49,958 bases of DNA from Acetatifactor muris (GCA_023663635.1 JAMPHD010000018.1:1-49958); one strand, 5' to 3'. Numbered from the stretch's first letter, positions 22,546 through 32,148 are shown. Notes: generated by a model from the sequence alone, not told the origin. A program made the numbers and translations.

Positions 22546-24141
22546 CTACTCCCACTTGTCGCAAAGCGAATTGATCTGGTCCGCAAACCGCGCCATCTCC
22601 TTGTTTGCCATGCCGTCGTTTCGGGTGATCAATGCCATCAGGCGCTGTCCCGCAGCCAGGAGGCGGGCATAGACGCCGCTGACCGTTTTGGTCTTTTTCT
22701 TGACGGGAACGGGCTCCGCCTCATACAGGAATTTGTTGCCGATCAGATCAAATTCCGATCCGCTGTAAGGGGCATAGGCCCTCTGTCCGTGCTCGATCTT
22801 CAGGCATTCCGCGAAAGACATGCACACGCTGTCCTCACCGTGTACGATGAACACTTTCTTGGGTTTCTCCTCAAAGGCGTTGATCCACTCGATCAGTCCG
22901 TTCTTGTCCGCATGGCCGCTCATGCCGATCAGTTTCCGGATCTGCGCCCGCACCTGAATGGACTCGCCGAAGAGTTTCACTTCTTTGGCTCCCTCCACGA
23001 TGCTCCGGCCGAGCGTCCCCACGGCCTGGTATCCCACAAACAGGATCGTGCATTCCTCCCGCCACAGATTATGTTTCAGATGGTGCCTGATACGTCCCGC
23101 CTCACACATACCCGAGGCAGAAATGATGACCTTGGGCGTGTCGATGAAGTTGATCTCCTTGGACTCCTCGCTGGTGATGGACAGTTTCAACCCCGCAAAG
23201 GAGATGGGATTGATTCCCTCCCGCACCAGAGACAGCGCCTCCTCGCCAAAGCAGTCCATGCGGTTCTCGTGGAAGACCTCCGTGGCGCTCACGGCCATGG
23301 GGCTGTCCACATACACGGGGAAATTCTCATGTCCCTTCACCAGACGGCCCACCTTGACCTGTCTCAGAAAATACAGGATCTCCTGGGTCCTGCCCACCGC
23401 GAAGGAAGGGATCACCACATTGCCGCCCCTGTCGAAAGTCTCCTGCAGGATGGATGCCAATTCCTTCACATAATCCACTTTCTCCTTGGAGTGCAGTCTG
23501 TCCCCGTAGGTGGACTCCATCACCACATAATCCGCCTGCGCGGTGGGGATGGGATTGCGCAGAAGAGGCTGATTCTTATTGCCGATATCCCCCGAAAATA
23601 CAAGTTTTTTGGTGTTTCCGTCCTCCGTCAGCCACACCTCGATACTGGAGCTGCCAAGAAGATGGCCGATATCCGTGAAACGGATCTTCACGCCCTCGCA
23701 GACCTCTACCTCCCGACCGTACCTGCAGGGCACGATGCGCTTGATGACGCCCTCCGCGTCCTCCATGGTATAGAGCGGCTCCTGCACAGGCACGTTCTCG
23801 CTTCTCTTGGCCTTGCGGTTGCGCCACTCTGACTCCATCATCTGAATGTGGGCGCAGTCACGCAGCATGATACTGCACAGATCCGCCGAGGCATCCGTCA
23901 TGTAAACCTGCCCTCTGAACCCTCTGGCGTAGAGCAGGGGCAGCAGACCCGAGTGATCCACATGGGCGTGAGTGAGCAGCACATAGTCGATCAGCGCCTC
24001 ATCCACGGGCAGCGGCGCGTTCTCAAAGACGTTCACCCCCTGCTCCATACCGTAATCCACCAGAATATGCTTGCCTCCCGACTCCAGATAGTGGCAGCTT
24101 CCCGTCACCTCATGGGCCGCTCCGATAAACATTAATTTCAT
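22546..24141 (-). CDS. Metallo-beta-lactamase/beta-CASP RNase (CPSF-like)
   Basis: 531 residues. The zinc motif HAHVDHSGLLP is at about 58-68, with further ligands in DIGHLLGSS and FSGDIG, and the beta-CASP domain (about 215-400) shows VMESTYGDRLH, PSFAVGRTQEILYFL and ISASGMCEAGRIRHHL. The final MBL segment has MSGHADKNGLIEWI and VHGED. This is the family of CPSF-73-like nucleases (COG1236) found in many bacteria, acting on RNA in the cytosol; the target here is unknown. A basic C-terminal tail of about 65 residues extends past the core. It lies between the ABC exporter gene and thyA. Confidence 0.9.
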   Translation of the reverse strand: MKLMFIGAAHEVTGSCHYLESGGKHILVDYGMEQGVNVFENAPLPVDEALIDYVLLTHAHVDHSGLLPLLYARGFRGQVYMTDASADLCSIMLRDCAHIQMMESEWRNRKAKRSENVPVQEPLYTMEDAEGVIKRIVPCRYGREVEVCEGVKIRFTDIGHLLGSSSIEVWLTEDGNTKKLVFSGDIGNKNQPLLRNPIPTAQADYVVMESTYGDRLHSKEKVDYVKELASILQETFDRGGNVVIPSFAVGRTQEILYFLRQVKVGRLVKGHENFPVYVDSPMAVSATEVFHENRMDCFGEEALSLVREGINPISFAGLKLSITSEESKEINFIDTPKVIISASGMCEAGRIRHHLKHNLWREECTILFVGYQAVGTLGRSIVEGAKEVKLFGESIQVRAQIRKLIGMSGHADKNGLIEWINAFEEKPKKVFIVHGEDSVCMSFAECLKIEHGQRAYAPYSGSEFDLIGNKFLYEAEPVPVKKKTKTVSGVYARLLAAGQRLMALITRNDGMANKEMARFADQINSLCDKWE

Positions 24142-24159
24142 GCAGATACCTCCTTTTCA

Positions 24160-25929
24160 CTATTTCAGAGCATTTGCAGTCTCGTAAAAATGATAGTAGA
24201 TCCCTTTCCTGTCCAGCAGTTCCTGATGCCGGCCCTCCTCCACGATGCCGTCCTCCGTCAGTACCAGAATGCGGTCGGAATTGCGGATACTGGAAAGCCT
24301 GTGGGCTATGGTCAGCGTGGTGCGCCCCTCGGAAAGCTTTCCGAGAGACTGCGCCACCGCGAACTCACTCTCATTGTCAAGCGCCGATGTGGCCTCGTCC
24401 AAAATGATGATGGGCGGATTCTTCAAAAATACTCTCGCGATGCTGATGCGCTGTTTCTGTCCTCCGGAAAGCTTGACACCCCGCTCTCCCACATAGGTGT
24501 CATACCCGTCCTTCAGCTCCAATATGAACTCATGGGCGCCCGCCCGCTTGGCCGCCTCCATGACCTCCTCCCGCGAGGCCCCCGGCCGCCCGTAGGCAAT
24601 ATTTTCAAAGATGGTGCCCGAGAACAGATACACATCCTGCTGCACGATGCCGATGCTGCCCCGCAGACTCTTTAAGGTAAATTTCTTGATGTCTCTCCCG
24701 TCCAGGAGGATCCGTCCTCCGGATACATCATAGAATCTGGGGATCAGATTGCAGAGCGTGGTCTTGCCCCCGCCGGAGGGGCCCACGATGGCCACCTTCT
24801 CTCCCGCGCGGATGTGAAGATTCAGATCTTTGAACACTCTGTTGTGATCGTCCGGATATTCAAAGCTCACCTGCTCAAAGACGATATCCCCCTCCGGATC
24901 GCGCAGTTCCACCGCCTCCGGCTCATCGAAGATCTCGATGTCCGCGTCCAGAATCTGCAGAAAGCGCTCAATGCCCGTCATGCCCCTCTGGAACTGCTCC
25001 GCAAACTCAATGATGCGGCGGATCGTGGTGATCATGGTCGTCACATACAGCATGTACGCCACCAGATCTCCCGGCGCGATCAGTCCTTTCACCATGAAGA
25101 TGCCGCCCGCCGTCACCACGGTCAGATACATCAGTCCGTCAAAGAGACGCACCGTGGTCTGAAACAGGGCCATATAGCGATAGGAAAGTTTTTTGATATC
25201 ATAGAAGACCGCGTTGTCCCGCTCAAATTTCTCATTTTCCACGGACTCATTGGTGAAGGCTTTCACCACCTTATGTCCCAGAAGGCTGTCCTCAATGCGC
25301 GCGTTCAGCTCGCCGATCTGTCCCCTCTGGGCCCTGAACACGCCTCTCATGCGCAGATTCAGCGGCATACACACCGCGATCATCAACGGCACGCACACGA
25401 ATATGATCAAAGTCAAAGGCAGATTGATACTGCTCAATATCAAAAACGCGATCAATATCTTGATAAACGCGATAAAAAATTCCTCGGGACAGTGATGCGC
25501 GAACTCCGTCACGTCAAACAGATCATTGGTGATACGCCCCATGATCTGCCCCACCTTGGTGTTGTAGTAGTAGGTGTCCGAGAGTTTCTGCAGATGGCGA
25601 TAGGCATCCCGCCGCATATCCGTCTCGATCTTGGCTCCCATCACATGCCCCATGTCCGCCATATAGTACGCCGCAAAGGCGTCGATCACGCGCAGGATCA
25701 AATACAGTACCCCCAATCCTCCCACCATGCGCACGGACAATGCAGCCAGATCCCGCATCCCCTCGTTGGTAATGTAGCGCATGATAAGCGGCAGCACCAA
25801 CTCACATATGGTAGTAAGCGCCGCGCAGAAGAGATCCATGCAGAGAGTCCCTCTGTATTTTTTATAATAGGGTACAAATCTTTTCAGCAATTCCCCCGTA
25901 GTGTACTGCCCCTGTTTTTCCTTTGTCAT
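24160..25929 (-). CDS. ABC transporter, permease-ATPase fusion (exporter type)
   Basis: 589 residues. Six membrane helices fill about 20-320 (for example LFCAALTTICELVLPLIM and FILSSINLPLTLIIFVCVPL). The ATPase domain follows with Walker A GPSGGGKTTL (about 375-384), the signature LSGGQKQRISIARVFLKNPP, Walker B IIILDEATSALD and the switch histidine in TIAHRLSS. A half-transporter that dimerises and exports lipids, peptides or drugs is the family role. No second half-transporter gene is adjacent, so a homodimer is expected. It starts the minus-strand run that continues into the MBL nuclease and thyA. Confidence 0.93.
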   Translation of the reverse strand: MTKEKQGQYTTGELLKRFVPYYKKYRGTLCMDLFCAALTTICELVLPLIMRYITNEGMRDLAALSVRMVGGLGVLYLILRVIDAFAAYYMADMGHVMGAKIETDMRRDAYRHLQKLSDTYYYNTKVGQIMGRITNDLFDVTEFAHHCPEEFFIAFIKILIAFLILSSINLPLTLIIFVCVPLMIAVCMPLNLRMRGVFRAQRGQIGELNARIEDSLLGHKVVKAFTNESVENEKFERDNAVFYDIKKLSYRYMALFQTTVRLFDGLMYLTVVTAGGIFMVKGLIAPGDLVAYMLYVTTMITTIRRIIEFAEQFQRGMTGIERFLQILDADIEIFDEPEAVELRDPEGDIVFEQVSFEYPDDHNRVFKDLNLHIRAGEKVAIVGPSGGGKTTLCNLIPRFYDVSGGRILLDGRDIKKFTLKSLRGSIGIVQQDVYLFSGTIFENIAYGRPGASREEVMEAAKRAGAHEFILELKDGYDTYVGERGVKLSGGQKQRISIARVFLKNPPIIILDEATSALDNESEFAVAQSLGKLSEGRTTLTIAHRLSSIRNSDRILVLTEDGIVEEGRHQELLDRKGIYYHFYETANALK

Positions 25930-25964
25930 TCGTCTCCCGACTCCGATATCTTTCTTTTAATAAC

Positions 25965-25992
25965 ATTCTACTAAATTTTCAAAAAATATCAA
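25965..25992 (-). promoter_or_regulatory. Promoter for the ABC transporter gene
   Basis: Minus strand TTGATA (25987-25992), 16 bases, TAGAAT (25965-25970), 36 bases before the start codon. Confidence 0.55.
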
Positions 25993-26052
25993 TGTCTTTG
26001 TGAAAATCTTTGCGATTCTGAAGATTTATAGCGATCAAAAGTAAATTTCCGG

Positions 26053-26109
26053 TTGACAAATCAAATTAGATTGCGTACAATCGAATTAAAGATTTAGCGC
26101 AATTTAATT
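26053..26109 (+). promoter_or_regulatory. Promoter and two operator-like dyads of the peroxidase-regulator operon
   Basis: TTGACA (26053-26058), 17 bases, TACAAT (26076-26081), a near-consensus promoter. A 24-base dyad AATTAGATTG-CGTA-CAATCGAATT (26064-26087, one mismatch) covers the -10 box. A related sequence in inverted orientation follows at 26091-26109. OhrR/MarR repressors bind this kind of AT-flanked dyad, and the regulator is encoded in the operon, so self-repression is inferred. Confidence 0.7.
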
Positions 26110-26139
26110 TTTTCCAATTTATATAAAGGAGAAAACAGC

Positions 26140-26709
26140 ATGGCGATGAATATTTTTGATTTTACGGTGGAAGATCATACAGGCGCGGAGACAACTTTAA
26201 AGGATTATGCCGGCAAAGTGATCCTGATCATCAACTCTGCAACAGAGTGTGGATTTACTCCGCAATATGATGACTTGCAGGATATGTATGAAAAGTATGA
26301 AGAAGACGGATTGGTCATTTTGGATTTTCCCTGCAACCAGTTTGGACACCAGGCACCCGGAACAAATGAAGAGATTGTGAGTTTCTGTGATTCCAGGTAT
26401 GGTATTACCTTTCCGATCTTTTCCAAGATTGAAGTGAACGGTGAGAATGAAAGTCCGCTTTATACTTATCTGAAATCGCAGAAGGGATTTGCGGGATTTG
26501 ACGCGGAACACCCGCTGACGCCAATGTTGGAAAGCGCATTGGAGAGAACGGATCCGGATTATGCGCGGAGCAGCGATATTAAATGGAATTTTACAAAATT
26601 TTTGATCGACCGGGACGGAAGAGCAGAGGCAAATAAACGGATAAAAAATCATGAAACTGTTGCGGCATTTGCGAAAAATATGATATCATGTTCAAAAATT
26701 ATGATATGA
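26140..26709 (+). CDS. Glutathione peroxidase family protein (thiol peroxidase)
   Basis: 189 residues. Family landmarks are NSATECGFTPQYDDLQ with the peroxidatic cysteine (about residue 37, cysteine rather than selenocysteine), LDFPCNQFGHQAPG with the likely resolving cysteine, and WNFTKFLIDRDG. It reduces hydrogen peroxide and organic peroxides; in bacteria without glutathione, thioredoxin is the usual reductant. TAAAGGAGAAAACAGC precedes the ATG. It is the first gene of a two-gene operon with an OhrR-type regulator 14 bases downstream. Confidence 0.93.
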   Translation: MAMNIFDFTVEDHTGAETTLKDYAGKVILIINSATECGFTPQYDDLQDMYEKYEEDGLVILDFPCNQFGHQAPGTNEEIVSFCDSRYGITFPIFSKIEVNGENESPLYTYLKSQKGFAGFDAEHPLTPMLESALERTDPDYARSSDIKWNFTKFLIDRDGRAEANKRIKNHETVAAFAKNMISCSKIMI

Positions 26710-26723
26710 GGGGCTGCGATAAT

Positions 26724-27161
26724 ATGCCAAAAAATAAATACGATTGTTTGAAACTGGAAAACCAGTTATGTTTTCCGCTTTATGCCTGCTCGAAAGAAGT
26801 AATAAGAAGGTACAAACCATATCTTGACAAGCTGGATCTGACATATACCCAGTACATTGCAATGATGGTCATGTGGGAGAAAAAAAAGCTGACGGTTAAG
26901 GAGCTTGGCGAATTTCTTTATTTGGATTCCGGCACGCTTACGCCTGTATTAAAGAAACTGGAGGAGAAAAACTATGTGATAAGGGAACGCTCAAAAGAGG
27001 ATGAACGCAGTCTGTTGGTCTCGCTTACGCGGGAGGGGGAGAAATTAAAGGAACAGGCTGTCCTCATACCGGAGCAGTTAAGCGCCTGTGTCAATTTGGA
27101 GCCCCGGGAGGCCCGGCAGTTATATCAGCTTTTGTATAGGCTGCTTAACGGCTTATCTTAA
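26724..27161 (+). CDS. MarR/OhrR-type peroxide-sensing regulator
   Basis: 145 residues. Start at ATG 26724 (MPKNKYDCLKLENQLCFPLY), ten bases after GAGGGG; an in-frame ATG at 26688 overlaps the peroxidase gene. The winged helix is at about 50-110 (LTVKELGEFLYLDSGTLTPVLKKLEEKNYVIRERSKEDERS). The LENQLCFPLY segment contains the single N-terminal cysteine that senses organic hydroperoxides in OhrR proteins, followed by the YTQYIAMMVMWE helix as in that subfamily. Oxidation of the cysteine releases it from DNA. Control of its own operon is inferred from the dyads at the promoter. Confidence 0.88.
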   Translation: MPKNKYDCLKLENQLCFPLYACSKEVIRRYKPYLDKLDLTYTQYIAMMVMWEKKKLTVKELGEFLYLDSGTLTPVLKKLEEKNYVIRERSKEDERSLLVSLTREGEKLKEQAVLIPEQLSACVNLEPREARQLYQLLYRLLNGLS

Positions 27162-27227
27162 CACGGAAAAGAATGGGTATATGGAAATCTCGTACGGAAA
27201 ATCGAAATGACTTTCAAAATTTACCGG

Positions 27228-27256
27228 TTGACATTTCCGCATTCCTATAGTATAGT
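27228..27256 (+). promoter_or_regulatory. tRNA-Gly promoter
   Basis: TTGACA (27228-27233), 17 bases, TATAGT (27251-27256), 30 bases upstream of the mature tRNA. Confidence 0.75.
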
Positions 27257-27286
27257 AATATTTGTTTATAAATGCATACTCATCAT

Positions 27287-27358
<72 letters not shown>

Positions 27359-27374
27359 TTTCAATCTCCCCGAC

Positions 27375-27419
27375 AAAACAGGACTGTGGTTTCAGCAATC
27401 TCCTCCACAGTCCTGTTTT
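27375..27419. terminator. Bidirectional terminator between tRNA-Gly and the GH3 gene
   Basis: 15-bp perfect stem (27375-27389 with 27405-27419, arm AAAACAGGACTGTGG), loop of 15 bases. A run of seven T on the plus strand ends the tRNA transcript, and four T on the minus strand ends the GH3 gene. Confidence 0.9.
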
Positions 27420-27427
27420 TTTGTCAT

Positions 27428-28768
27428 TTATTCTACCGTTTCCACTCTATCCGCGTATTTGATCCGATAGACTCTCCGCAGGGAATCATTGATGCGCTCC
27501 TCCGAGATCTCGCCATTTCGCACGGCCTCCAACACACCGTTATAGGCCTTCTCAAAGTCCTCCGGCATCAGGATCATGTCGCAGCCGGCGCGCAGCGCCT
27601 GCACCGCCGCGTCCCCCGCGTCATAGTAGTCCGAAATGGCAGCCACACTCATGGAATCCGTGATGATCACACCGTTAAAATGCAGTTCCCTGCGCAGAAT
27701 GTCCGTCACCACGGCAGAGGACATGGAGCAGGGAGTGTTGTCCCCCGCGAGGGACGGCGCCGCCATATGGCTCACCATCACCATGTCCGCGCCCGCGTCA
27801 ATGCCTGCGCTAAACACGGTAAACTCATTGTCTCTGAAGTCCTGCGCGCTCCGATCCGTGGACGCAAGCCCCTTGTCGGTATCCTGCGAGGTGCTCCCCA
27901 TGCCGGGAAAATGTTTCAGGCAGACGTTTATATCCTGCTCTTTCAATCCCCGCACCATGGCGGCCACATAGGGGCTCACCTGCGCCGCGTCCGATCCGTA
28001 GGCGCGATTGGCCATGACGGAACCGTCCACACTGTTCAGATCCGACACCGGGGCAAAATTCAGATTAAAACCGTAATCCGTCAGATAGGCTCCCATAACG
28101 CCGCCCACCTCATAGGCCCTGTTGGCGTCTCCGCCCTCGGCCACCGCCTTGGCATTGTCCTGTCGGGTCACCAGTCCCTTCTCGCCCAACGGGCTGATAT
28201 TGCCGCCCTCGTCCTCAATGGCAATAAAGAGCGGGTAGTTGGCATAGAGTTTCGTATTGTCGATCATATCTCTAAACTGCGTTTCGCTCTGAATGTTCTT
28301 GGTATTGTAGATCACACCGCCCACGGCGTATTTTGTCAGGGCATCCTTGGTGCCGTCCCCGGCTCTCACGGCGGTACTCACCCCCGTGATGGACTCAGGC
28401 GTCACGATGAACAATCCGGCCACCTTGTCCTCCAAGGGCATCACCTCGATCCCCGCATTGACGATCTGATCCAGTTTCTCCTCGGGTGTGAGTTCCGCCA
28501 CTTCCTCCGAGGGTTCCGGCTCCGGCTCGGGATCCGGCAGACTCTCCTCCGTCTCCAATAGCTGATTCACCTGATCCTGTTTCTCCTGCTCCCGCTTGCG
28601 GCTCTCCCCGGTCAGATATCTCACGCCGAACACGATACCGGTGGCAATGGCTATGATAAAGATCAGCACGGTGGCATACGCCAGAACCTGATTGCGTATG
28701 CGGCGTTTCCTTCTGATTTCCCGTCTGTCCTGCTGACTCTGTGTATTCTGCTCCATATTAATGACCAT
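27428..28768 (-). CDS. Glycoside hydrolase family 3 (NagZ-like) membrane-anchored protein
   Basis: 446 residues from ATG 28768 (GAGG six bases upstream); ATG 28756 and TTG 28780 are alternatives. After a basic N-terminus there is one membrane segment ([21 protein letters not shown]), then a Glu/Pro-rich linker, then a GH3 domain (about 85-440) facing outside. [12 protein letters not shown] matches the substrate loop (DQEGG in typical NagZ) and [14 protein letters not shown] carries the nucleophile aspartate. The dyad loop reads [16 protein letters not shown]: where NagZ has Asp-x-His the histidine is replaced by aspartate. Beta-N-acetylglucosaminidase action on peptidoglycan fragments is the family role; activity is uncertain here. 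Confidence 0.85.
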   Translation of the reverse strand: MVINMEQNTQSQQDRREIRRKRRIRNQVLAYATVLIFIIAIATGIVFGVRYLTGESRKREQEKQDQVNQLLETEESLPDPEPEPEPSEEVAELTPEEKLDQIVNAGIEVMPLEDKVAGLFIVTPESITGVSTAVRAGDGTKDALTKYAVGGVIYNTKNIQSETQFRDMIDNTKLYANYPLFIAIEDEGGNISPLGEKGLVTRQDNAKAVAEGGDANRAYEVGGVMGAYLTDYGFNLNFAPVSDLNSVDGSVMANRAYGSDAAQVSPYVAAMVRGLKEQDINVCLKHFPGMGSTSQDTDKGLASTDRSAQDFRDNEFTVFSAGIDAGADMVMVSHMAAPSLAGDNTPCSMSSAVVTDILRRELHFNGVIITDSMSVAAISDYYDAGDAAVQALRAGCDMILMPEDFEKAYNGVLEAVRNGEISEERINDSLRRVYRIKYADRVETVE

Positions 28769-29474
28769 GCCTTTCCTCAACCCGTATTTATCTTCTCAAA
28801 ACACCTATTTTCTATCATACATTACTTTTCGACATTTTTCTACTGTAAAATCTTACTTTACCGGATTGTTTATAAAAAATTAAAATGCCCGGGTTCCAAA
28901 GAGTTGTACAATGACTGAGAGCGTATCGATTAATCTTAATCAATACGCTCTCTCAAACTATGCTATCCAATGGACCGCTACCTCGCTTTCAACTCATTTT
29001 GTCTTTTGGATTGTTGCTCAAGCAGATTTTGCTCTGTCGCATTTCCAATATTCAGTTTTCTTTCTCTTCCATCTTCTCCTTGGTGTCTTTCCACTTTTCC
29101 TTTTGTATCAGGATACCGTAACGTTCCAAATGACTGATCTGCTCTTTGGTAATTCGTTACATTTTCTTCTGTGTACTCGATCAATCTATGTGAATCTTTC
29201 TCTCAGGTGAAATGCCCTTGTAACTTAATTCTCTGGTACCTCAATGGAAGATTCTCTGATAAAAAATTATGTGTTAGGCGGACCGTACCTCCTTTGCTTA
29301 GATTTTGTTATGAGTTTTTATCTCTTGTTTGTTGTTAATGTTACTATACCGGACACGCCGACATTTGTCAACACATTTTTGCAAAAAATTTTATATTTTT
29401 TATTATTTTTTGTTCAACCCTGTTATTGTCTGTAAATTTTCCATTTTTTGACAAAACGACAGACCGGACCGACC
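28769..29474. other. Long AT-rich intergenic stretch with a hairpin and a possible coding remnant
   Basis: No intact gene is supported. There is a strong hairpin at 28917-28952 (ten perfect pairs with an inner five-pair extension), without a T run on either side. On the minus strand, 29052-29156 encodes RITKEQISHLERYGILIQKE and about 14 more residues to a stop. It has no start codon in frame; a neighbouring frame supplies a plausible upstream part (EYTEENVT) as if split by a frameshift. It reads as the tail of a decayed gene. The stretch 29300-29450 is A/T-rich and structureless. Confidence 0.45.
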
Positions 29475-30794
29475 CTACAATTTCGTCTCCACGAAAATAT
29501 CGTAAATGGACTTGATGGCCGTCTCGAAATCCTCGTTCGACACACCGATGATGATGTTCTGCTCGGAGGAACCCTGGTCGATCATCTTTACATTGATGTG
29601 ATTGTGCGCCAATGCCGCAAACACTCTGGCGGCCGTACCACGCATGGATTTCATGCCGCGTCCCACCACGGCGATCAGCGCGATGTCCGCCTCGATCTCT
29701 ATGGTGTCGGGATTGACCAGTCTGTGAATGCCGGCCACCACCTGCTGTTCCTTGTGCATGAACTCGTCCTGATGCACGAACACGGTCATGGTGTCGATGC
29801 CGGAGGGCACATGTTCAAAGGAAATGCCGTTCTCCTCAAAGGCCTGCAGCACTTTCCGCCCGAAACCGATCTCCGCGTTCATCATGTCCTTCTCGATATT
29901 GATGGAGCAGAATCCCTTCTTGCCGGCGATTCCCGTGATGACATACTTGGACTTCTGGCAGGTGCTGCCCACGATCCAAGTCCCCTCATCCTCAGGCGCG
30001 TTGGTATTGCGGATGTTGATGGGAATTCCCTGCTGGCGCACCGGGAAGATGGCGTCCTCGTGCAGAACGCTGGCTCCCATATAGGAAAGCTCCCGCAGTT
30101 CCCGATAGGTGATCACATCGATCCGTTCCGGAGAGTCGATGATCCTGGGATCCGCGGTCAGGAATCCCGACACATCCGTCCAGTTCTCGTACACATCCGC
30201 TTTTACGGCCTTGGCCACAATGGAGCCCGTGACATCCGAACCGCCTCTGGAGAAGGTCTTCACCGTGCCGTCCGGCATGGCTCCGTAAAATCCCGGCACC
30301 ACCGCATATTCACAGTTCTCCAGTCTGGCGGAGAGCACCTCATTGGTCTTCACCGCGTCAAAATCTCCCTTTTCATTGAAGAAGATCACGGTGGCCGCGT
30401 CAATAAACTCATAGCCCAGATAGGCCGCCATGACGATACCGTTCAAATATTCTCCCCGGGAGGCCGCGTAATTGGAACCGGCTTTCTCCCGGAAATTTTT
30501 CTCAATGATCTTGAACTCCTCCGTCAGATTCAGATCCAACTTTAAGCCCTTGACGATCTCCGTGTAGCGGGATTTGATCTCCTTTAGCTCCCTGTCAAAC
30601 TCCTTGCCCGACTCCGCGAGCGCATAGCAGTCATAGAGCATATCCGTGACTTTAGTGTCATTTTCGAAACGCTTTCCGGGCGCGGAGGGCACCACATAGC
30701 GTCTCTCCTTATCCGCACGGATGATGTCTCCCACTTTCCGGAACTGCTCTGCGCTGGCCAGGGAACTGCCGCCAAATTTCACTACTTTAGACAT
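29475..30794 (-). CDS. lysC: Aspartate kinase
   Basis: 439 residues. It phosphorylates aspartate, the first step towards lysine, threonine and methionine. The kinase domain opens with KFGGSSLASAEQFRKV (6-21); FSRGGSDVTGSIVA (about 190-203) and TDVSGFLTADPRI are the aspartate/ATP site. Two ACT-type regulatory segments follow from about 300 (KGFCSINIEKDMMNAEIGFG and ADIALIAVVGRGMKSMRGTA), so feedback inhibition by an end product is expected. It lies 43 bases after hom on the same strand, forming an ACT protein-hom-lysC unit for the homoserine branch. Confidence 0.95.
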   Translation of the reverse strand: MSKVVKFGGSSLASAEQFRKVGDIIRADKERRYVVPSAPGKRFENDTKVTDMLYDCYALAESGKEFDRELKEIKSRYTEIVKGLKLDLNLTEEFKIIEKNFREKAGSNYAASRGEYLNGIVMAAYLGYEFIDAATVIFFNEKGDFDAVKTNEVLSARLENCEYAVVPGFYGAMPDGTVKTFSRGGSDVTGSIVAKAVKADVYENWTDVSGFLTADPRIIDSPERIDVITYRELRELSYMGASVLHEDAIFPVRQQGIPINIRNTNAPEDEGTWIVGSTCQKSKYVITGIAGKKGFCSINIEKDMMNAEIGFGRKVLQAFEENGISFEHVPSGIDTMTVFVHQDEFMHKEQQVVAGIHRLVNPDTIEIEADIALIAVVGRGMKSMRGTAARVFAALAHNHINVKMIDQGSSEQNIIIGVSNEDFETAIKSIYDIFVETKL

Positions 30795-30837
30795 GATTTT
30801 TTGCTCCTCACGATTCTGATTTATGATTCGGTATAAA

Positions 30838-32049
30838 CTAATATAAGCGGATGCGGCTCTTTACGCCACTGCCCAAAGCCTCGTATTTGGCCCTGAAGTC
30901 GCTCTCCTTCATGGGCGGCGTGATCAGGGCAAAGTCCTCCGCGCGCCCCGGCACCGCGATCCTCTCGCTCCCCGGGAAAGCCTCCTCCACGGCTGCCTCG
31001 GCGGACACATCGGCCCGCACGAAATAGCGGCTCTCCAGATCCGAGATATCCGCGATCCGGGCATTCTTCTCCTCCCAGAAACACATGATGACTTTCCCCG
31101 GATGTCTCGCGCAGTCCACCACATCGGAGACCACGGCGCTGGCGGTGGGCAGCTTGCCCGCTCCCCGTCCGTAGTACATGGAGTCTCCCAACATATTGCC
31201 CGTTACGAACACGGCGTTGAACACATCGTTTACCATGGCCAGCGGGTGGTTTTGATCCAACAGGAAGGGGGCCACCATGGCCATCACCTCATCCTCCCCC
31301 AGAGCCACGCTCTTGGCCAACAGCTTGATGGATTTGCCCGCTGCCTTGGCATAGACAAAATCGTCCGCGCTCACCGCGGTGATACCCTCGGTATAGATCC
31401 GCTCGGAATCCACGTTCATTCCCATCATCAGGGAAGACAAAATGGCGATCTTGCGGCAGGCGTCATGTCCCTCCACATCGGCCTCCGGATTGCGCTCCGC
31501 GTATCCCTTCTCCTGCGCCTCCTTCAAAACGGCGTCAAAATCCGCTCCCTCTCTCTCCATCTTGCTGAGGATATAATTGGTGGTTCCGTTCAGGATTCCC
31601 GTGATCGCCTGGATCCGCTCCGCGGTCAGCGAATAATTCAGCGGTCGGATGATGGGGATCCCGCCGCCCACACTGGCCTCAAAGAGATAATTGCAGCTGT
31701 GGGCATGAGCGATCCGCAAAAGTTCGGGGCCGTGCTTTGCCACCAACTCCTTGTTGGAGGTACACACGCTCTTGCCCTTCTCCAACGCGGCCTTCGTGAA
31801 CTGATAGGCCACGCCCGTGCCGCCCATGGTCTCGCAGACGATGGAAACTTCCTCATCATTTACGATCCGGTCAAAATCATGGATCACCTTGTGCTCATAG
31901 GGATCCCCCGGGAAATCCTTCAGGTCCAGAATATACTTGACATTCAGCTCCTGCCCAGATTTCTTGTTCACCATGTCCTTATTTTTCTCAATGACCTCTA
32001 CCACACCGCTGCCCACGGTGCCGTAACCCAACACTGCTACATTGACCAT
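30838..32049 (-). CDS. hom: Homoserine dehydrogenase
   Basis: 403 residues from ATG 32049, where GGAGGAAGAAA gives an ideal ribosome site; an upstream in-frame start at 32112 is rejected. The NAD(P)-binding loop is VLGYGTVGSGVVE (about 6-18). The catalytic region shows TSNKELVAKHG, EASVGGGIPIIRPL, GILNGTTNYILSKM and GYAERNPEADVEGHDACRKI with its lysine. The C-terminal ACT domain (about 325-400, VIMCFWEEKNARIADISDLE on) is the threonine-sensing part in the family. It reduces aspartate semialdehyde to homoserine. Confidence 0.95.
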   Translation of the reverse strand: MVNVAVLGYGTVGSGVVEVIEKNKDMVNKKSGQELNVKYILDLKDFPGDPYEHKVIHDFDRIVNDEEVSIVCETMGGTGVAYQFTKAALEKGKSVCTSNKELVAKHGPELLRIAHAHSCNYLFEASVGGGIPIIRPLNYSLTAERIQAITGILNGTTNYILSKMEREGADFDAVLKEAQEKGYAERNPEADVEGHDACRKIAILSSLMMGMNVDSERIYTEGITAVSADDFVYAKAAGKSIKLLAKSVALGEDEVMAMVAPFLLDQNHPLAMVNDVFNAVFVTGNMLGDSMYYGRGAGKLPTASAVVSDVVDCARHPGKVIMCFWEEKNARIADISDLESRYFVRADVSAEAAVEEAFPGSERIAVPGRAEDFALITPPMKESDFRAKYEALGSGVKSRIRLY

Positions 32050-32148
32050 TTTCTTCCTCCATTTTCGTATGTCTCTATATTTCCCGTTTTCCAATCTTTC
32101 CCTAACGGACAATCTTTCTTATGGACGATCCTTCTCCCGCAAGGGTCG

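Noticed and set aside
28916..28955. The hairpin at 28917-28952 as an intrinsic terminator for the GH3 gene or as an attachment site
   Set aside because: It lies upstream of the GH3 gene's start and lacks a T run; no direct repeat or integrase gene supports an attachment site.
28911..29210. 99-codon hydrophobic plus-strand frame in the long gap
   Set aside because: No ribosome site; it begins in the hairpin and its translation is the complement of an AT-rich decayed frame. A membrane protein cannot be supported.
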